A DNA stretch of 64,000 nucleotides from Hydrangea macrophylla (lineage: Eukaryota; Streptophyta; Magnoliopsida; Cornales; Hydrangeaceae). Positions 58,093 to 64,000 of this stretch are shown in pieces. The notes beneath the pieces are model-generated. The model ran no database searches. It was given only the letters and a program-made list of their open reading frames with translations, and was not told where the DNA came from. Position 1 is the first letter of the stretch, and each line of letters opens with the position of its first letter. The stretch covers positions 50,715,162-50,779,161 of the forward strand of contig CM066995.1 of NCBI GenBank assembly GCA_033977485.1, read 5' to 3'. The position numbers were made by a program, and so were the translations under genes.

Positions 58093-58386
58093 CTAGGTAC
58101 AAAATAGAAAAGGATATTTCTCTCGCATCTCTGACTCCATTTCCCACGAAACGTCTCTTTCATCATAATGATTCCATTGAACTTTCACCAATGGGATCTC
58201 CTTGTTCCTCAGCTTCTTGGTTTCTCGACCCAAAATCTTGATGGGTCTCTCTGTGTAAAACATGTTGTTATTCGCCTCAATATCCTTGAAGTCGATTACA
58301 TGTTGCGTCGTGCCCTGATGATACTCCTTCAACATACTAATGTGAAAAACATTGTGAATACCTAACAACCTTGGTGGCAACATCAC
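58093..58386 (-). pseudogene. Integrase C-terminal chromodomain of element E
   Basis: 97 open codons: LLGIHNVFHISMLKEYH (end of the integrase GPY/F module), then a chromodomain (ERPIKILGRETKKLRNK, EIPLVKVQWNHYDERDVSWE) and MREKYPFLF at the end. In chromoviruses this domain follows the integrase core and is thought to guide insertion into heterochromatin. The core is missing, with gag-type zinc knuckles only about 360 bp upstream. A fragment rather than a separate gene. Confidence 0.85.
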
Positions 58387-58744
58387 TAATTTATAATATC
58401 ATACGTGGAATTTCCGGAGAAATTTAGGTGCTACATCTCTACCCACCTTATCAAAGGATTTCATCCTCAAAATCTAGGGTTTGCTAGGTCTTAGAAAGTA
58501 CAAGGTACTAATCATATCTCAGATTTTAAGGTTGTGAGGTTCCCACTAGCTAACTAATCAGACCTTCTCCTAAATTCTTTCAAACATCCAAACTTCTTTG
58601 CTAAAACAATGCCAAGTGAAATTCATAGTTCTGACATTGAATATGGCACCTTCGGTCTTTCGTCTTGTTCTATGCTGAGATTAATTTGGTGATCTGCAAG
58701 TTCTCTTTCGGGATCTTCTTGGTGGTGGAACCTTGTTCTGAGTT

Positions 58745-58998
58745 CCTCGTTCTGGACAATCTTTGCGCACACGTCCAGTCTTTCCACAATTAAAGCACTG
58801 TGCCTATCAACTTGTGAGATGTTTCAGTGCTTTGCATTCTTTGAAGTGATGTCTAGATATTCCGCAGCTGTCGCAGATATCACATTGCTTTGGATGTGTC
58901 TGAACGGCAGTCTGATGAACTTTCCTTTCATTGTTTCTTTGCCTCTTGTGATGATTCTTGATGTATCTAGAGTTTTCCTCAATGATTGTGGGCTGCAT
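58745..58998 (-). pseudogene. gag: gag zinc-knuckle region of element E
   Basis: Minus strand. First knuckle CDSCGISRHHFKEC (CX2CX4HX4C) at the end of the 58998-58807 ORF. After a frame change a second knuckle CFNCGKTGRVRKDC at about 58800-58757, with Arg for His, followed by PERG. Paired knuckles are usual in Tekay/Del gag, where they bind the RNA genome. The upstream capsid part is not recognisable. Confidence 0.7.
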
Positions 58999-61511
58999 TC
59001 GAGTAGTTGTTCGGGATACTGGTTTGTTTCTTCTGTGTCGTTAATCGGGCAAGATTATTGCCTCTCAGCTTTTTGATGCGATAGTTGAGAAGTCTAGTTG
59101 GTCTCACGATTGTCTTCTATAACTTGTAGGGGTCGCGGCATCCTTTTAAGCGTATTATTGTGATTGAGTTCCTTTGCGTGTCGTCATGAAATCGTCGTGG
59201 AGTTTTGGCATCGTAGGTGATGGCACAAGTCATTAAGCAATTTCTCCATGCATTAATTAATACCAAGCATATAAGTTGTTACGGATAATTAGAGTAGGAT
59301 TGAATTCACTTGTAAGGAGCTGAATTCATAACAAAATGAATACTCATTATGTACTGAGTTAAAAACGAAGAGGTACGTGATCAATCACTTGTACGTAGGA
59401 TCACAATATATAGAATGAGTATCTGAGAATAACCATTAGATGATTACTATAGGACAATCATAGTAATGCAATGACTATAGGTGCAAGGCCTCCCAAGTAG
59501 GACATAAGAATTCCTTGTCTCATGAGCCAATAATTTAGGTGAAGCTTTAATGATAAAAGTCAAGGTTACCAATAAGAAGAATTTGTGAAATGAAAGGAAA
59601 TGAAGACTAATTTACAAAGGGGTGCAATAGTTCCTTAGGTGAACAAATACAAAGAGATCCTTTGCAATAATGTCAAGGGATACGCACTTGCGAAAGTTGG
59701 TCAAACGGTTGACAGTCCAAACGATTTACAAAGAATAATTTAACAGATCATAAGTCCAAATGACTTAGAATGATTGGTTTATAAATGAATTATTGGAATC
59801 GATTTTCATGGTGATAAGTCCAAAGAGGTGACTTATATCATTAGAAAGCAAATGAATTCACAATTGGATTTATCACTGATCAGAATGATCCAAAATCTTG
59901 TTAAGTGAAATCAGAGAGGACAACGAATAACTGTCAATTAGTGAAACAATAAAGGATATCCCATGGTTCATCATAAGGATAATTGATCTAACGCAACCAA
60001 TGGTAAAAAATAGTAGGTTTACTCAAAAGGAGTTAAATTAGAAAGATGAATATAATTTCTCAGCCTTACATGGTTTTAATTCATAACGTGCGCAGGGTTA
60101 GAGATGCATTTCTTCAGTGTGTTGATAGAACATTGGTGTTGTAAACCTGAAATGTGTCTTCTGTTGGTAGGTCCTATGCGATCTGATCATTGGCTTGAAA
60201 GTGGAATGCAGTACTCATCTTCACTAATGCTCGCGGTGCGAGTCGTTCATTGTGATTAAACGTGGTCGATGTCAGGAGTTTATGAGGTCGTTCGATCTGT
60301 TGAAGGTATGTTCTATTCTTGCATCTTCCATCACCTCGGGTTAAGTCAATATCTCATGTGCTCCTTGTAGTAGGGTTGACCTTGGTAGTGTAGCAGGTTG
60401 TGGCTTGAGTGGTCTCAAAAGTGATTCTGAATGGGCGACATGGAGGTGTCTAAACAACTCGTTTCCATAGTCACTTCGCTAGTGCCATCAGCGGTCTTCC
60501 ATAAGCCTTGTATCAGTCTTCCAAATACACCAATGGGATCGATCTCCTTAGGTATTATGTTGCTTAGCCTTCTGGACTGGTCCTCAGTTGTTTGGGATGA
60601 TTCATCCATTGCAGAGATCGAGAGGATCCTTCTGTTCCTACGTATGAGTTCGTGTCTATAAGGTTTCTATCATACCTTATGCGAGGCAATCATACCTATT
60701 ACATCTCACATTATATTTATCATCATAATCCCAGTAACTAGAATATGATGATTGAAATGATTGAATAGATTGATCCAAAATGAAGCCGAATCCGAAAAGG
60801 CATATGAATTCTCACAGATAGAAGTACAATAGTAGAATGATGTGATCCATTCAAGAATAAGATGTAAATCTAACAATGATTGAATGACTGTTTACTATGG
60901 AAGAAATCGTAGAATCTCAAGATTTATAGGAAATGAAAGTAACTGATGGCATAAGGCCTTCAACGAATGAAATAAGAATTAGGTATTTCATAAGTGAAAT
61001 AGTCCAAACAAAACCCCACTAATAAAGAATAAGGTAGCAACTGAGAGAGACAATAAGAGGTTAAGATGTTCAAAGAGTACAACATTTTTTTTTTGAGTTC
61101 ATGGAAAGAACAAGGACAGAGAACTCATTTAGGATTATTTCAAATGAAATGAACTTGTAAGAATTTGTTCAAGGAATAATAAGTCAAAAAGAATGACTTT
61201 GCAGTACTAGTGATCGAACTTGTTCTCAAAAGAATTTGTCAAGAATCGGATGATCAAGGTACATACTCAAGAATTGTTGACTGGGGAATTTCTAAAAATT
61301 CAAGGAAATGAATTACTTATCAAGGACTGTATCACAATAATTATTGATGGTAATCAGAGCCACTTTTTAAAATATATAGATCCCTTTTCCAGAAGAAATG
61401 ACCATTAGAATAGAAGGCATCGATTTACTCAAGTGGAATGAGTAGAAAGGATATGACTGCTTACTATGGTACTCGCCTATCATAGCTAAGGTAAAGTTTG
61501 CCTCTCTTATT
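58999..61511 (-). other. Unrecognised internal region of element E
   Basis: Expected to hold gag, but I see only short scattered frames, such as 64 codons at 60609-60415. AT-rich with repeated short words such as AAGTCCAAATGACTT. Either decayed gag or non-coding filler of a non-autonomous element. Confidence 0.4.
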
Positions 61512-62082
61512 ATCTATAACGGGTCCTCTAAGAATTCCTCCTCTGGGTCCTCCTCCTTCTCCTTGATGTCAGCTGGATCTGCTTCGTGGTCCTGCTCAGG
61601 CATCAGTATCATCTCGTCCCCGTCAACTGGTGGTGCTGGATGGTCGTGTACATCATCCCCTGGTCTCTGAAGATCGTCGGTAGGGTCAACCTCCTGGATC
61701 AGCTCGTCATCGCTACTTGCCGGATCGTCACAATTGTTAGGTCATTGTCATCATATGTGTCGTCACAATCAGATGGGTCATCTGCTGAGTGATCACTGCC
61801 TACAGAATCCTCTCCACTCGCTATATCATTGTCGCTATCTGTATCAATGGGATCTAAATCTGCATCTAGCTCTGGTATGGGCTCGGGTGAGAATGGTGGT
61901 ACTGGTGCCGCCATGGTAATCGGGAAGAGTATATCGTCATATAGTGCCTTGTCCTGAGTCATACTGATAAGCTCCTGGTGATTAAGTATGGTAGTCTCTG
62001 AAGCATGGATCGACTCGGGCTGAACTCGATCCAGATACTGCAATGTATCGGTAAGCACAACTCTCCGTACGTCCTCCAACAA
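61512..62082 (-). pseudogene. Acidic ORF near the 5' end of element E
   Basis: Minus strand frame 62082-61699, continued after a one-base shift near 61735 to a stop at about 61512. Strongly acidic: PIPELDADLDPIDTDSDND, then SDDELIQEVDPTDD and KEKEEDPEEEF. Lies about 220 bp after the primer site, ahead of gag. No family recognised; it could be a pre-gag ORF or the N-terminus of a divergent gag. Confidence 0.45.
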
Positions 62083-62302
62083 GATATGCCTTGCCCTCTA
62101 GCAGATCCGCTATCGATATAGTATAGGGTCGGCAGGCTGGATACGACTGTCGCGATTATAGTGACCTCCAAAATCATTATGAACGAAGCTCGACTCCATA
62201 GTCATGCAAGAGGAGCTAACTTAGTGTCAGTACTAATACGAGGGAAATCTTAGGCTCATAACTTAAGGTGTAGGACAATCAGTGAGCGCGTCGAAACCTA
62301 AT

Positions 62303-62314
62303 GCTCTGATACCA
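62303..62314 (-). promoter_or_regulatory. Primer-binding site of element E, tRNA-iMet type
   Basis: Minus strand TGGTATCAGAGC, eight bases inside the LTR end. Matches the 3' end of plant initiator tRNA-Met and sets the minus orientation. Confidence 0.9.
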
Positions 62315-62322
62315 AAAATCCC

Positions 62323-64000
62323 TGTCATGCCCCGAAGTACCAAAAATAGGGAAAAATAAATTTCTTTTATGGGTTCTTAGACAAGTGACTGGTTGTGAGT
62401 GTCACCTGATTGTCCAAACATGCTTATAACAATAATGTGATATGGGAAAGTGACTAAGTTCAGCGGAAGCAGAAATTTAAAACATCCAAGTCTTACATCA
62501 GTAGTATATTACAGGCCAAAAAGATATCCAAAAGATACATATTACAAGACCAGCTAAACTATTACATCACTAACATAATAATAATAACATAACTATAACA
62601 AAAGAAAAGCTCCAAAGTCTTCAGCTGGCGAAACCGTAGCCTTCCTCGTAGTAATCTTCACTAGCATAGTCTTCAGTAGTAAAGTCAGCATCTTGATAGC
62701 AGTCGGCTCCGTCTGGACCTGCAAAGGCTGGACGTGGAAGGTCCAGCGGCATGAAAAGCCGTTAGCGGTTAAGCTAAGTGAGGGTCCCCTTAAGGTTACC
62801 ACCACTTAAGGTAAGCTATTCTTCATCTCTTCTTATTTCTCGAAACCATATCTCGTTCATCATTTCTTATTCTCGATACTATGTCTTGTTCGTCTTTTCT
62901 TATTCTCAAAATCATGTCATATTTAAACCCAATCATTCCTTTTGAAACTTAACCCAGAACTGAACTGACCAATGACATTGACTGAAAGAAGACTTAATTC
63001 CAAATGCATTTACTGGTCAAGAAAGAACAACACTCAACAATGAATAGTTAACTGTCACCCAACTGGCACTCAAACTGTCGCCCAAATGGCATTCAAACTA
63101 TCGCCCAACTGGCATTCAAACTGTCGCCCAAATGGCATAAGTGTGCGGGACATTAACAATCTCTTGGTCGAACACGTCATGTCGATCCTCAGGTCGCCCG
63201 CACGTTACCGAACACGTCATGCCGATCCTCAGACCAAGGGTACGGGAAATTAATAATCACTTGGACGAACACGCCATGCCGATCCTCAGGTCACCCGTAC
63301 ATAACCAAACACGTCATGCCGATCCTCAGTCCAAGGGTGCGGAAAAATCATCAACCACTTGATCGAACACGTCACGACGATCCTCAGGTCATCCGCACTT
63401 GACCGAACACGTCATGCCGATCCTCAGATCAAGGAACAAAACATAACTCACCAATCGACACCATAGAATTACCGGAAGACCAATTTTGCAAGAAATATCC
63501 AAACATGACACGAAAGTTCACGAATCAACTTTGATCGGTAGTCACACGACTAGAAACGAGGCCCAATGTCCCTTATTCGCATTAAATCTGTTATCGAAGG
63601 TTTTATCATTATTTTACGCGTTCGCACGTTTCGTAGTTTAGTTCATTAATATCATCCATTTATAACCGTTAATATTTCGCTATACGTCCGACATTCCGTT
63701 TTCCTCTCAATATACTTACGATGGAAACTTTTCCGATCATTTATCATCGCAATAATCGTGCCATACAATATACTTATAGTTTGGGTATGAACTTTCCAAC
63801 GGTCATTAAACTATATTCACGTAGCTTATGGATTTATAATCATGGATTTAATATCAATAAAACATATAGATGAAACCCTTAACATACTCATCTACGCGAT
63901 AGCACTACCATAGCACGAGATTTTCATAACAACACATGTACTGGAAAACTAGCATCAACAATCAACACCATGCATAAACAAAACATTATACAAAAAGTTG
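62323..64000 (-). repeat. 5' LTR of element E, cut by window edge
   Basis: Begins TGTCATGCCCCGAAG on the plus strand and repeats 54669-56342 to the last base. From the other copy's length it should end near 65.7 kb. Confidence 0.92.

Larger units (their letters stand above)
54669..64000 (-). mobile_element. Element E: Tekay/Del-like chromovirus, pol core deleted, right end beyond window
   Basis: Minus strand: 5' LTR from beyond 64000 to 62323, tRNA-iMet primer site 62314-62303, acidic ORF, diverged gag with two zinc knuckles (58998-58745), then directly the integrase chromodomain tail (58386-58093), polypurine tract (AGGTGGTGGAAGA) and 3' LTR 58045-54669. Protease, RT, RNase H and most of integrase are missing. 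The left flank predicts target duplication ACTAC (54664-54668). By eye the LTR copies differ at about 30 sites in 1.7 kb, so E is older than D. Confidence 0.87.

Overview
This window is plant nuclear DNA made almost entirely of nested LTR retrotransposons of the Ty3/gypsy superfamily. I found no host gene, rRNA gene or canonical tRNA gene. The plant assignment rests on three lineages known from plants: Athila (tRNA-Asp primer sites, an extra ORF after pol), Tat/Ogre (a primer site of the tRNA-Arg type, a G-patch in pol, a second aRNase H and antisense genes between pol and the 3' LTR) and a Tekay/Del-like chromovirus (tRNA-iMet primer site, integrase chromodomain). The species cannot be named.

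Layout. The outermost visible element is F (Tat, + strand): LTR tail 32221-35432, primer site 35436, gag 36990-38315. Left of it the nest runs F > G > B > A. G (Tat, +) ends at 32220 inside or against the F LTR. B (Tat, -, LTR 16336-19315) sits in the pol of G, a close relative of B. A (Athila, -, LTR 9056-10692) sits in the RT of B and runs off the left edge. Right of it the nest runs F > C > D and C > E. C (Athila, +, same family as A) starts at 38988. D (40189-51493, -) lies in the C LTR and is complete, with a perfect 5-bp duplication ATGAT; a 174-bp Mutator-type MITE with a 9-bp duplication lies in one D LTR. E (chromovirus, -, from 54669) interrupts C after its protease and runs off the right edge.

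State. Element A is close to intact: one nonsense codon splits gag-pol, and one frameshift breaks the env-position ORF. D looks young: by eye I count about 15 substitutions between its two 2.4-kb LTRs. It is non-autonomous: one open frame fuses gag directly to the integrase tail, and nearly all of protease-RT-RNase H-integrase is missing. E has independently lost the same part of pol. B, C, F and G carry many stops, mostly explained by C-to-T or G-to-A transitions.

Most interesting. (1) G carries, antisense to pol, a six-exon gene with a plant mobile domain, a coiled coil and an RG-rich tail, plus a second antisense gene. (2) Short GC-rich inverted repeats built on GGCACTCA/TGAGTGCC recur just upstream of promoters in the B, G and F LTRs and before both antisense genes, as if all transcription units share one control module. 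(3) The Athila family has its own motif, TTCGATCGATCGAA, clustered in its LTRs and again before the env-position ORF. (4) D contains the gag-integrase fusion, a tRNA-like block with A and B boxes, an internal promoter, and a splice acceptor just before its second ORF.
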